A stretch of DNA of 46,181 bases, taken from assembly GCA_964402055.1 (NCBI GenBank), contig CAYOAV010000011.1, positions 1-46,181 on the forward strand, given 5' to 3'. Below the pieces are notes generated by a model. It had not been told where the DNA came from and did no database searches. It saw only the letters and a program-made list of their open reading frames with translations. The DNA comes from UMGS363 sp964402055 (GTDB lineage Bacteria > Bacillota > Clostridia > Oscillospirales > Ruminococcaceae). Of this stretch, positions 38,011 through 44,836 are shown one piece after another. Made by a program: the position numbers and the translations under genes. Positions within the stretch are counted from its first letter, which is position 1. Each line of letters begins with the position of its first letter.

Positions 38011-38882
38011 TATTCCACCACCTTAACATCATCTTCTTCATTTCTACGATAATATGCTTCACTTTCTTCAATAATGTTGGTAAATTCATACCCTCTTTCC
38101 GTCCAATCTTGTTTAATAAATTGTGTTAAATCATTAATTGTTGATTTCTGATTAAACACTACAGGATTATTCTTAGTGGTGGTTATAAAAGAAACCTCTT
38201 CATTTGCTAATTGCATATCTAAATTTGCAAAAGAATCATCGTCAATAGTAATATCACTACAATCAACGTGATATGCTAAATCAATACCATTTACATCATA
38301 CACCAAAAAAGTCAGTTCTGGAATAGCCACACATCTTGTTCTACTAAAGCCCGATAGAGCGGATATAATCTTTTGACCTATAACATAAGGTGGATTTCCT
38401 TTAATCTGTTTATCAGGCATACCTGCCTTAGAAATATCCACAATCAAGTCAACATCCGTATCATTAAGATAATCGTAAAATATATGTGCCTTATATAGAG
38501 TTGTACTGTTGATAAATATATCTGAACCAGTTTTTTGAAAAGCTTCTTCAGGCGTATATTGATATAAAATTTCATATTCTACGAAGCTTATATCTTCATA
38601 AGCACCCATATATTCCTGTAATTCCTCATATGAAATTGGCGCACCCGTTGCAGATTCTTCTATAAAACTCACATTATCGTAAATCGGAGTATACTGCATA
38701 TTTAAAACGTAATCAGAAGTATTTAATCTTTGATCTTCTGTTTCATACTCTGTTGAAATACTTGTATCATTTTCTGACACATCGTCAAAATCTCTTAAAG
38801 TGTCCCCAGTTTGCATTGTGTCAGTACAAGCTGTCAACAAAATGGAAAACGCAACAAACATAATTTTTTTTATTTTTCTCAT
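38010..38882 (-). CDS. Lipoprotein paired with the metalloprotease, unknown function
   Basis: The 290-residue product starts MRKIKKIMFV and has a clear lipobox (LLTACTD; lipidated Cys about residue 19). An acidic linker and a domain of about 220 residues follow, with no known motif. A GTG start four codons upstream is possible, but ATG at 38882 has GAGGATAATT correctly spaced. Its stop overlaps the metalloprotease start. It could be the protease's membrane partner, inhibitor or substrate; none of these is shown. A palindromic repeat lies directly upstream, so the promoter is unclear. Confidence 0.75.
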   Translation of the reverse strand: MRKIKKIMFVAFSILLTACTDTMQTGDTLRDFDDVSENDTSISTEYETEDQRLNTSDYVLNMQYTPIYDNVSFIEESATGAPISYEELQEYMGAYEDISFVEYEILYQYTPEEAFQKTGSDIFINSTTLYKAHIFYDYLNDTDVDLIVDISKAGMPDKQIKGNPPYVIGQKIISALSGFSRTRCVAIPELTFLVYDVNGIDLAYHVDCSDITIDDDSFANLDMQLANEEVSFITTTKNNPVVFNQKSTINDLTQFIKQDWTERGYEFTNIIEESEAYYRRNEEDDVKVVE

Positions 38883-38898
38883 AATTATCCTCACTTTC

Positions 38899-38946
38899 TA
38901 AGGAACCGCTGATTACTATATTTTTTGATTTAATCAGCGGTTCCTA
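38899..38946. repeat. Palindromic repeat, GGAACCGCTGATTA family, short perfect copy
   Basis: AGGAACCGCTGATTA (38901-38915) and TAATCAGCGGTTCCT (38931-38945) are exact 15-base inverted repeats around a 15-base loop. It lies between the 234-residue gene and the lipoprotein gene and may weaken read-through. Confidence 0.82.
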
Positions 38947-38976
38947 AAAATTCAATTTTAATTGCGATAATTCCCC

Positions 38977-39681
38977 TTATCCCCCATATCTCACGTTATT
39001 AAACAGCATTATAAGAGCAGACCTGTCTATTTTGTATTCCTTTTCACCAATTTCGCTGATTAATTCTTCACGTTTTGCCAAAAAATCCGCAGTAGATGTG
39101 CTTTTTCTTAAAAGAGCATTCTCCTGTTCTTTGCTCAAATTATAGAAAGCACACATACGCTCGGTATGTACTGCTTCTTTTTCAAGCTCCTTTTCTAAAA
39201 ATTGATTCAACTCATCATATTCCTCGTCTGTAAATTTACCCTCCTTATATGCCTCATCAAGCCTTTTAGCAACCGTCCCATAATACTCAGCTATTCTTTC
39301 GTTAGTTACAAGACCGAAACCATATCCATTTCCCATATATTCATGGAAATCAAAATACAACTCTTTCGAATCATCTAAAACATCATACGCAACGTGCTTA
39401 AATTTATTAAGGAAATCCTCAATATAGTCTTCCTCATTTGTATACATCTTTATTGATGCATTCAGATATTCTGACGAAAGCTCCAACTGATCCTTTTTTA
39501 TTTCATAGGAGTTATTTTTAAAACTATCCAAATTCTCTAAATTCACAGTATCCGTTGGAATTTTCAATTCAGATTTCTGATTTTGTTTTTTTACCTCTTT
39601 ATTTTTTTCACATAAATCATATCTGTACCGTCCAGTCAATGTTTTATACAGCTCTGACGGACTCATACTTGTTATTCCCAT
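38977..39681 (-). CDS. Conserved-looking cytosolic protein of unknown family (234 aa)
   Basis: The protein has no signal peptide or membrane helix. It begins MGITSMSPSELYKTLTGRY, has a Lys/Gln-rich linker (about residues 25-42), then a mostly helical, charged domain (FHEYMGNGYGFGL, KRLDEAYKEGKF, EELISEIGEKEYKID) ending RYGG. Its start has AGGAGG, which overlaps the stop of the PKD-type gene, so the two are coupled. I do not recognise it. A cytosolic protein within a run of secreted ones could be a chaperone, regulator or intracellular partner. Confidence 0.75.
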   Translation of the reverse strand: MGITSMSPSELYKTLTGRYRYDLCEKNKEVKKQNQKSELKIPTDTVNLENLDSFKNNSYEIKKDQLELSSEYLNASIKMYTNEEDYIEDFLNKFKHVAYDVLDDSKELYFDFHEYMGNGYGFGLVTNERIAEYYGTVAKRLDEAYKEGKFTDEEYDELNQFLEKELEKEAVHTERMCAFYNLSKEQENALLRKSTSTADFLAKREELISEIGEKEYKIDRSALIMLFNNVRYGG

Positions 39682-39698
39682 AATATAAATCCTCCTAT

Positions 39699-41066
39699 TT
39701 AACTATATGTTATAACGCTCAAGTTATTTTTTATAAGTAGATTTAATTCTGAATAAAAATCCACAACCTTGTTATCTGCCGTATAAACAATATAATAATT
39801 ATAACCATTTGCTTTAAGGAAGTCAATCTCCTCCTGCGTTATTCTGCGTGGAGTTTGAAGCTCAAAAATCGGATCTGTATAATTGTTTGGATTTCCCGTT
39901 GCAGAAGACCATGTTTCTGCACAAGAAAACAACGTTCCTGCCGCAATCGGAGCCTTATAAACGTTATAATACGTTCCATTATGATTTGTATAACTTGAAA
40001 TAAATTCTGCTTCCGATGAAACAACACAGATATCTCCGCCAAGTCTGCTATAATATGTGTGATACATATACGAATTTGACCCTGTTTCTTTCCATCTAAC
40101 GTACTTGCTGTCACTCCAGTCTGTATCTGCTAATGTTAATATTACAACTTGTTTTTCGGTAACTGTAATTTCACCGCCAGCCCAGTCAGACCAAGCATTA
40201 TGATTATCAGATACCGAAATTAATATGGTATAAGTTCCCTCTTTGTCGAAATTAAGGACTATTCCATAATCATCTGCCGATACATAATATTTACTGTCAG
40301 AAGTAACAAGCTCATACTCGCCATTGAAATAAACTCTCATTCTTATAGCAGAAATATAATCACCGTCATCTTCATCATACGAATTTGACCAATTGAAAGC
40401 TATATTTGAATTTATATAATAATCATCCTGACTTTTTACCTGCAATACCCCGACAGGTCTTTGGTTACCGTCAGCAGGTTCAACAGTAAGCGACATATTA
40501 ACTGTATTGGATTTATTACCGTTTGAATCGGTAACATAATAAGTCAGTTCATGCGGACCCGCTTCTGTAATTTTGGTTGCAAAACCAACAACTTCATCAT
40601 TCAATGTAACATTTCCAATTATGTAATCATAAATACCGCCTACAACATGACTTGTTATTTCATCGCCGTCAGGGTCGTATGTATAATCAGTTGAACCGTC
40701 ACTCCAAAGCCAATAAATAATTGTATCGGTTGTAGCTTTGCCATTAACCAAACTTTCGGAGTTTGCAACCATATATGCAAGTCCTGCCACAGGAGATGAA
40801 TCTGAACACATTGCAATACCGTAAGTATCCTGCGAAATACAAGATAACTGCTCCATGCTGATTTCAATATTTTCCGTATTATCCAGTGGATAGTTATCAT
40901 TGAATGTGTTTTCGATACATCTGCTTTCTGTCAATGTTTCAGAAGATAAAAAAGCTTGATTTTGTTTGTTTTGATAACTTGCTTCATCTGCCACAGCATT
41001 GACTGTAAAAACAGATAAACATATTGCCGTGCTAATAAAAGCACTAACAATTTTTTTGAATTTCAT
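39699..41066 (-). CDS. Secreted multidomain protein with PKD/Ig-like repeats
   Basis: The product (about 455 residues) has a signal peptide (MKFKKIVSAF..., cleavage near VADEA). About 180 residues carry two tandem PKD/Ig-like domains, seen in GPHELTYYVTDSNGNKS and GTYTILISVSDNHNAWSDW, each before a VTVE/VTE strand that closes the domain. The C-terminal part of about 150 residues has no known motif. There is no anchor signal, so it may be released or bound non-covalently. ATG at 41066 is used; a TTG one codon upstream is equally spaced from AAAGGA. The next gene is coupled to its stop. Confidence 0.8.
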   Translation of the reverse strand: MKFKKIVSAFISTAICLSVFTVNAVADEASYQNKQNQAFLSSETLTESRCIENTFNDNYPLDNTENIEISMEQLSCISQDTYGIAMCSDSSPVAGLAYMVANSESLVNGKATTDTIIYWLWSDGSTDYTYDPDGDEITSHVVGGIYDYIIGNVTLNDEVVGFATKITEAGPHELTYYVTDSNGNKSNTVNMSLTVEPADGNQRPVGVLQVKSQDDYYINSNIAFNWSNSYDEDDGDYISAIRMRVYFNGEYELVTSDSKYYVSADDYGIVLNFDKEGTYTILISVSDNHNAWSDWAGGEITVTEKQVVILTLADTDWSDSKYVRWKETGSNSYMYHTYYSRLGGDICVVSSEAEFISSYTNHNGTYYNVYKAPIAAGTLFSCAETWSSATGNPNNYTDPIFELQTPRRITQEEIDFLKANGYNYYIVYTADNKVVDFYSELNLLIKNNLSVITYS

Positions 41067-41130
41067 CAAAAATCAGTCCTTTCGTTAATCATAAATTAAT
41101 GTAATTATAAAATAAAGTTGTAAGGCAATT

Positions 41131-41550
41131 TTATTTTTTAATATTTTTTGATATTGAATCCGAAACTCTTTCGTTTGAGTTGCTAGTGTTCACCGTAGCA
41201 GATACGCTCAATGTGTAAGTTTCGCCCTTTGTAACCCCTGTAGCTGTCTTTGAAAATACCAAGGATGTTCCTGTTGCTGATAAACCTGTCCAAGATTTTA
41301 CAACATTTCCATTGCTATCCGTTAATTTAACAGTACAATTGGTTATACTTGTCGTTCCCGTGCCTCCTTTTATTCTTGCATAACACGATGCCCCCGATGA
41401 AGTATAACTTAAACTTAGTGTTATGGTATTATTATCAGAATAACGTGGTTCTGCCGAAACTGGTACAGATAAATAAAATACCATACACACTGTCATTAGT
41501 AAAGCCATTAATATACATTTTTTTATTTTAATAAACTTAATAACTATCAT
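41131..41550 (-). CDS. Small secreted Ig-like protein
   Basis: A signal peptide (about residues 1-33, ending VSAEP) precedes one beta-sandwich domain of about 100 residues with alternating strands (NTITLSLSYTSSGASCYARI, GETYTLSVSATV), rich in Thr and Ser. No anchor is seen. The ribosome-binding site AAGGAG touches the ATG at 41550 directly, too close for normal use, so the true start may be a non-ATG codon a few residues in (for example ATT) or a later Met. It follows the second anti-sigma gene after about 65 bases. Confidence 0.65.
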   Translation of the reverse strand: MIVIKFIKIKKCILMALLMTVCMVFYLSVPVSAEPRYSDNNTITLSLSYTSSGASCYARIKGGTGTTSITNCTVKLTDSNGNVVKSWTGLSATGTSLVFSKTATGVTKGETYTLSVSATVNTSNSNERVSDSISKNIKK

Positions 41551-41614
41551 CTCCTTATAAAAATAAACTGCCTTACACTATATAAAACGACCTAACTCAC
41601 TTAATAACTACAAA

Positions 41615-42319
41615 TTATTTAAAACTTTTTATATTTTGGGCAGCCTTAATAATTTCATCGATACAAATTTGTGCATTAATATCAAAAACATATCCATTAT
41701 CATACCAAATTATAATGTTATAATCGTTATCTTCAATAGCTTCATATAAGTAATAAGTTATTCCGTTGTTAATTAACTCCTTTTGTGTATGCCTTTCGTT
41801 ATCAACGGAAACTGAAGTTGAATCAGCTAAGGCATATTCAAATTCTATTATATTTTCGTCAATTGATTCATAAGTGAGAAGATTTCCATTTCCCATATAA
41901 TAAACTGATCTAAGTTCATACCCCTCAGGAACATATCCCAACCTGATACTATCATCAAATTCAGTATTTTCAGAACTCCCCTGATATGTGTATTTGTCGT
42001 TCGTAGAAAAAACGTCCTTAATAACACTTCCAACAGCTGCATAAACCTCCTGTTGCGTAAGCAATCCACCGAATATTATTCCCATTACCGCCGCCGCAGT
42101 CGCCATAAATCTACCGATTGCTTTCCCTACTGCCTGTGTTTTTTCTTTTCTACCAATTTTCCTTATCAGCGTATTCATTTCATCATTAAATTTCGGTGAA
42201 AAGTTATGCTCTTCAGGATCATTTTCAAATTGCTCTGTTTCATCTTTCAATACTTCAATTAATGCTTCTTTAATTACAGCATTCCAAAGACGTTCGTTTC
42301 CACCCTTACTTAAAAGCAT
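41615..42319 (-). CDS. Membrane anti-sigma-like protein, DUF4367 type (second pair)
   Basis: The 234-residue protein has a cytoplasmic N-terminal region of about 65 residues, a membrane helix (about 66-90) and an extracellular domain with LGYVPEGYELRSVYYM, the pattern of DUF4367-type anti-sigma domains. GGAGG lies 9 bases before the ATG. The gene overlaps the end of the sigma gene upstream by 14 bases, the usual arrangement of a sigma factor and its inhibitor. The role as anti-sigma factor is inferred from topology and position. Confidence 0.78.
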   Translation of the reverse strand: MLLSKGGNERLWNAVIKEALIEVLKDETEQFENDPEEHNFSPKFNDEMNTLIRKIGRKEKTQAVGKAIGRFMATAAAVMGIIFGGLLTQQEVYAAVGSVIKDVFSTNDKYTYQGSSENTEFDDSIRLGYVPEGYELRSVYYMGNGNLLTYESIDENIIEFEYALADSTSVSVDNERHTQKELINNGITYYLYEAIEDNDYNIIIWYDNGYVFDINAQICIDEIIKAAQNIKSFK

Positions 42320-42854
42320 AACCCAATTCCTCCAATCTTTCTTTTAAAATAGCCTTAGCTCTGTAAATACGCATTTCAGCATTTTTTTCGGTAATATTCA
42401 TAAATCTTGAAATCTCCGCATTGCTATATCCGTATAAATATTTGAGTGATAATGCGTCACGGTATTTGCAGTCCATATTTTTTATGACCTCCAATATAAC
42501 ATTTACTCCCAACCTTGAAAAAACCTCTTCAAAATCAGGCATTTCAATTATACCCGATTCAAATTCATCATCGGAGCTGATTTTGAGTCCTTTTTCCATT
42601 CTTAAAATATCATAACAAGTGTTTCTAACTATAATAACGATGAAAGCAGCCGTTTTACTACAAACAGGCTCGGAAATTTTTGAAATATTTTTTGCAAGTT
42701 TAAAAAAGCTCTCTTGAACAGCCTCCTCCGCATTTGATTGATTTTTAAGAATTGAAAAAGCCGTCCGATACATCATATCTCTGTAATGAATATAAATTTC
42801 CTCAAATTTATCTCTGTCACTCTGTTCATTAATCAGCGTAAAATAAAAAATCAT
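42306..42854 (-). CDS. ECF-type sigma factor (second pair)
   Basis: The 182-residue product has region 2 (EIYIHYRDMMYRTAFSILKN, QSNAEEAVQESFFKLA) and region 4 (CKYRDALSLKYLYGYSNAEI, NAEMRIYRAKAILKERL). ATG at 42854 with AAGGGG is preferred; a frame open to 42941 overlaps the previous gene and has no site. It overlaps its presumed anti-sigma gene. It is not a close copy of the first sigma factor in this operon, so the two probably read different promoters. Confidence 0.86.
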   Translation of the reverse strand: MIFYFTLINEQSDRDKFEEIYIHYRDMMYRTAFSILKNQSNAEEAVQESFFKLAKNISKISEPVCSKTAAFIVIIVRNTCYDILRMEKGLKISSDDEFESGIIEMPDFEEVFSRLGVNVILEVIKNMDCKYRDALSLKYLYGYSNAEISRFMNITEKNAEMRIYRAKAILKERLEELGYAFK

Positions 42855-42888
42855 CTTTTTCCCCTTAAAAAATATATATTTATCCAGT

Positions 42889-43548
42889 TTATCCATCTTT
42901 TCCAACACTTTCTGCCACTTCAAGCTGTTCATCATAACCAATATTGCTTATAAGGTCAAAAATATAATCTCCGTTATCCCACGATATGTAATATTCTCCC
43001 TTGCCTAAATCAATAATATATCCATCGCAACCATTAATACTTATATAATTCAGCTTTCTTCCCTCAGTGTTGACGTTTATCTCAAATTCACTTTTTGTGT
43101 ATTGCGTAAATGAAATATACTTATCATCATTGCAATATTCCCTGCCATACGATAATTGCCTGTAATCAGGTTCATCTTCATATGCCAGCACAAAATCATC
43201 AGGAATATCTATCACATATATTTCTTCTATTGTTGCAGGAGTTATTGATGTGTCCGCTGAACGAACAACAGAATATTTATCAAAGAGCTTTATAAAATAA
43301 TTTTTGAAATAATCACGAACAGCTCCTACGGATAACACCGTCATTGAAGCGGCTATAATTGCGGCAGTTATATATATAAGACATTTTCTTATAGTTATTC
43401 TGCCCTTTATGATAGGCTCTCTCCGTAATAAAACTTTTTTCATTCTCTTTTCAAAGCTTTTTGAGAAAATATGGTCGGGGATATCAGGAACAGACCTTTT
43501 TACATATTCTTCTATGGATAATTCAAATGCTCTATCCAGTTCATTCAT
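42889..43548 (-). CDS. Membrane anti-sigma-like protein (first pair)
   Basis: The 219-residue protein has a cytoplasmic N-terminus (NELDRAFELSIEEYVKRSVPD), a helix at about residues 56-76 and an extracellular domain with IDIPDDFVLAYEDEPDYRQL, related in pattern to DUF4367-type domains. AGGAATATTGCG precedes the ATG. It overlaps the sigma gene by 8 bases and is followed 34 bases later by the second sigma gene. A role in holding the first sigma factor is inferred. Confidence 0.75.
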   Translation of the reverse strand: MNELDRAFELSIEEYVKRSVPDIPDHIFSKSFEKRMKKVLLRREPIIKGRITIRKCLIYITAAIIAASMTVLSVGAVRDYFKNYFIKLFDKYSVVRSADTSITPATIEEIYVIDIPDDFVLAYEDEPDYRQLSYGREYCNDDKYISFTQYTKSEFEINVNTEGRKLNYISINGCDGYIIDLGKGEYYISWDNGDYIFDLISNIGYDEQLEVAESVGKDG

Positions 43549-44077
43549 CGCAATATTCCTCCAACATCTTTTTGAGCTTTAATTTTGCCCTCTGCAAACG
43601 TTTTTTTGCATTTTCGTATGTTATGCCGAGATTTTCTGATATTTCCTTAATATCAAATCCCATATATACGCTTAAATATAATATCTGATAATAATTTTCA
43701 GGAAGCAAAAGCATCATTTCAGATATTTTTTCATACCCGATTTCCGATAAAACCTGTTCCTCTATATCAGTATCTTCAAAAACGTCCTTATCATCTATGT
43801 ATTCGGTTTTTTTGTTCTTGTTATATTTTTTCAGAGCAACGTTCTTCACAATAATAATCAAATAACCTCTCGTTCGGGGACAGTTTATCTCATTAATTTT
43901 ATTTAAATTTTTCATAATGATCATAAAAGCCTCGTGAACAGCGTCCTCCGCCTCGTGATGATTTTTTAAAATATAATATGCCGTCTTGTACATATCCTGA
44001 CGGTATAGATCATATAGCTCTAAAAAGCAGTTTTTTTCCTTAACCGTGTCAAGAATCGATAAATATAGGCTTAACAT
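43541..44077 (-). CDS. ECF-type sigma factor (first pair)
   Basis: The 178-residue protein has region 2 (YRQDMYKTAYYILKN, EAEDAVHEAFMIIMKNL) and region 4 (ENYYQILYLSVYMGFDIKEI, NAKKRLQRAKLKLKKML). GGGGGAA lies before the ATG. It heads a leftward operon of at least four genes: sigma, anti-sigma, sigma, anti-sigma. An ECF-like promoter candidate sits just upstream, so it may drive its own operon. Confidence 0.88.
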   Translation of the reverse strand: MLSLYLSILDTVKEKNCFLELYDLYRQDMYKTAYYILKNHHEAEDAVHEAFMIIMKNLNKINEINCPRTRGYLIIIVKNVALKKYNKNKKTEYIDDKDVFEDTDIEEQVLSEIGYEKISEMMLLLPENYYQILYLSVYMGFDIKEISENLGITYENAKKRLQRAKLKLKKMLEEYCDE

Positions 44078-44096
44078 AAATTCCCCCGATTAAACT

Positions 44097-44122
44097 GACA
44101 GAAATGTATTGATCAGCATTCC
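44097..44122 (-). promoter_or_regulatory. Candidate ECF-type promoter of the double sigma operon
   Basis: GGAAT (44122-44118), 17 bases, TGTC (44100-44097) on the minus strand, close to the usual GGAAC-N16/17-CGTC of ECF promoters and about 20 bases before the ATG. No sigma-A promoter as good is seen. Confidence 0.4.
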
Positions 44123-44184
44123 TTGTTAATACAAACATTACTCATTACATATATGTATATATCGGAAAAAAAACCAAAAAATTA

Positions 44185-44233
44185 ATATAAAAAATCCCCA
44201 AAAATTCAAGCGTACTGCCTTAATTTTGGGGAA
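44185..44233 (-). terminator. Rho-independent terminator of the XRE gene
   Basis: TCCCCAAAATT / AATTTTTGGGGA stem (44232-44222 with 44206-44195), followed by TTTTTTATATT on the minus strand. Confidence 0.87.
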
Positions 44234-44307
44234 TCAAATTATTTATGCGAATTTTATTCTACATTTAAAGTATACTTTAAACTTTATTCGCTAAAAATCT
44301 AAAATTT

Positions 44308-44667
44308 TCAATCACAGCTAAGCTTCAATCTTTTGATTCTCAAGCTTCTCTTTACACTTTCTGCAACAGCCAACATCAAGTATATTTCATTGGCTGTGCA
44401 GTCACTAAAAACCTCTTCAATATCGGAGCTTATCTCGGCTTTGTTTTCTGCGGTAAGCACATCGCATAGAATTTTATCTGTCGTAACATTCAACGCATTG
44501 CAAATACTGACCAATGCAGGTAACGAAAGCTTAGTCTTAGCACTCTCAATTTGTGAAAGATGCTGCGGAGATATTCCTGCCATTTCCGAAAGCCGCTCTT
44601 GTGTTATCTTCTGTGCTTTACGTGTTTTCTTTATCCTCATACCGATTAGCGAATAATTCAACTCCAT
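44308..44667 (-). CDS. XRE-family transcriptional regulator
   Basis: The 119-residue protein has a Cro/C1-type helix-turn-helix near its N-terminus (RIKKTRKAQKITQERLSEMA, ISPQHLSQIESAKTKLSLP) and a short C-terminal helical region. ATG at 44667 with GGGAGAA is used; the frame is open to 44754 but without a site. Its promoter overlaps that of the divergent lipoprotein gene, so it probably controls both. The ligand is unknown. Confidence 0.9.
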   Translation of the reverse strand: MELNYSLIGMRIKKTRKAQKITQERLSEMAGISPQHLSQIESAKTKLSLPALVSICNALNVTTDKILCDVLTAENKAEISSDIEEVFSDCTANEIYLMLAVAESVKRSLRIKRLKLSCD

Positions 44668-44689
44668 ATTAAATTCTCCCATACAATTT

Positions 44690-44717
44690 ATTATAAAACT
44701 ATTGTATTTTATTTCAA
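44690..44717 (-). promoter_or_regulatory. Promoter of the XRE gene
   Basis: TTGAAA (44717-44712), 16 bases, TATAAT (44695-44690) on the minus strand; it overlaps the divergent promoter at 44702-44730. Confidence 0.75.
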
Positions 44718-44730
44718 GACGTGATATAAT
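44702..44730 (+). promoter_or_regulatory. Promoter of the divergent lipoprotein gene
   Basis: TTGTAT (44702-44707), 17 bases, TATAAT (44725-44730), about 105 bases before the lipoprotein ATG. Confidence 0.7.
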
Positions 44731-44836
44731 AAACTGTGTGTTAAGTATACGCATATACGGTAGTTTTGGAAAATTTTTTCATTCTGTAATATGCAAAATT
44801 CCTAACACAAAATAATTTTTAAGGGAGAAATCAAAA

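Noticed and set aside
41131..41550. Type II secretion or pilin identity for the small secreted protein
   Set aside because: It has an ordinary signal peptide and an Ig-like strand pattern; no pilin processing motif.
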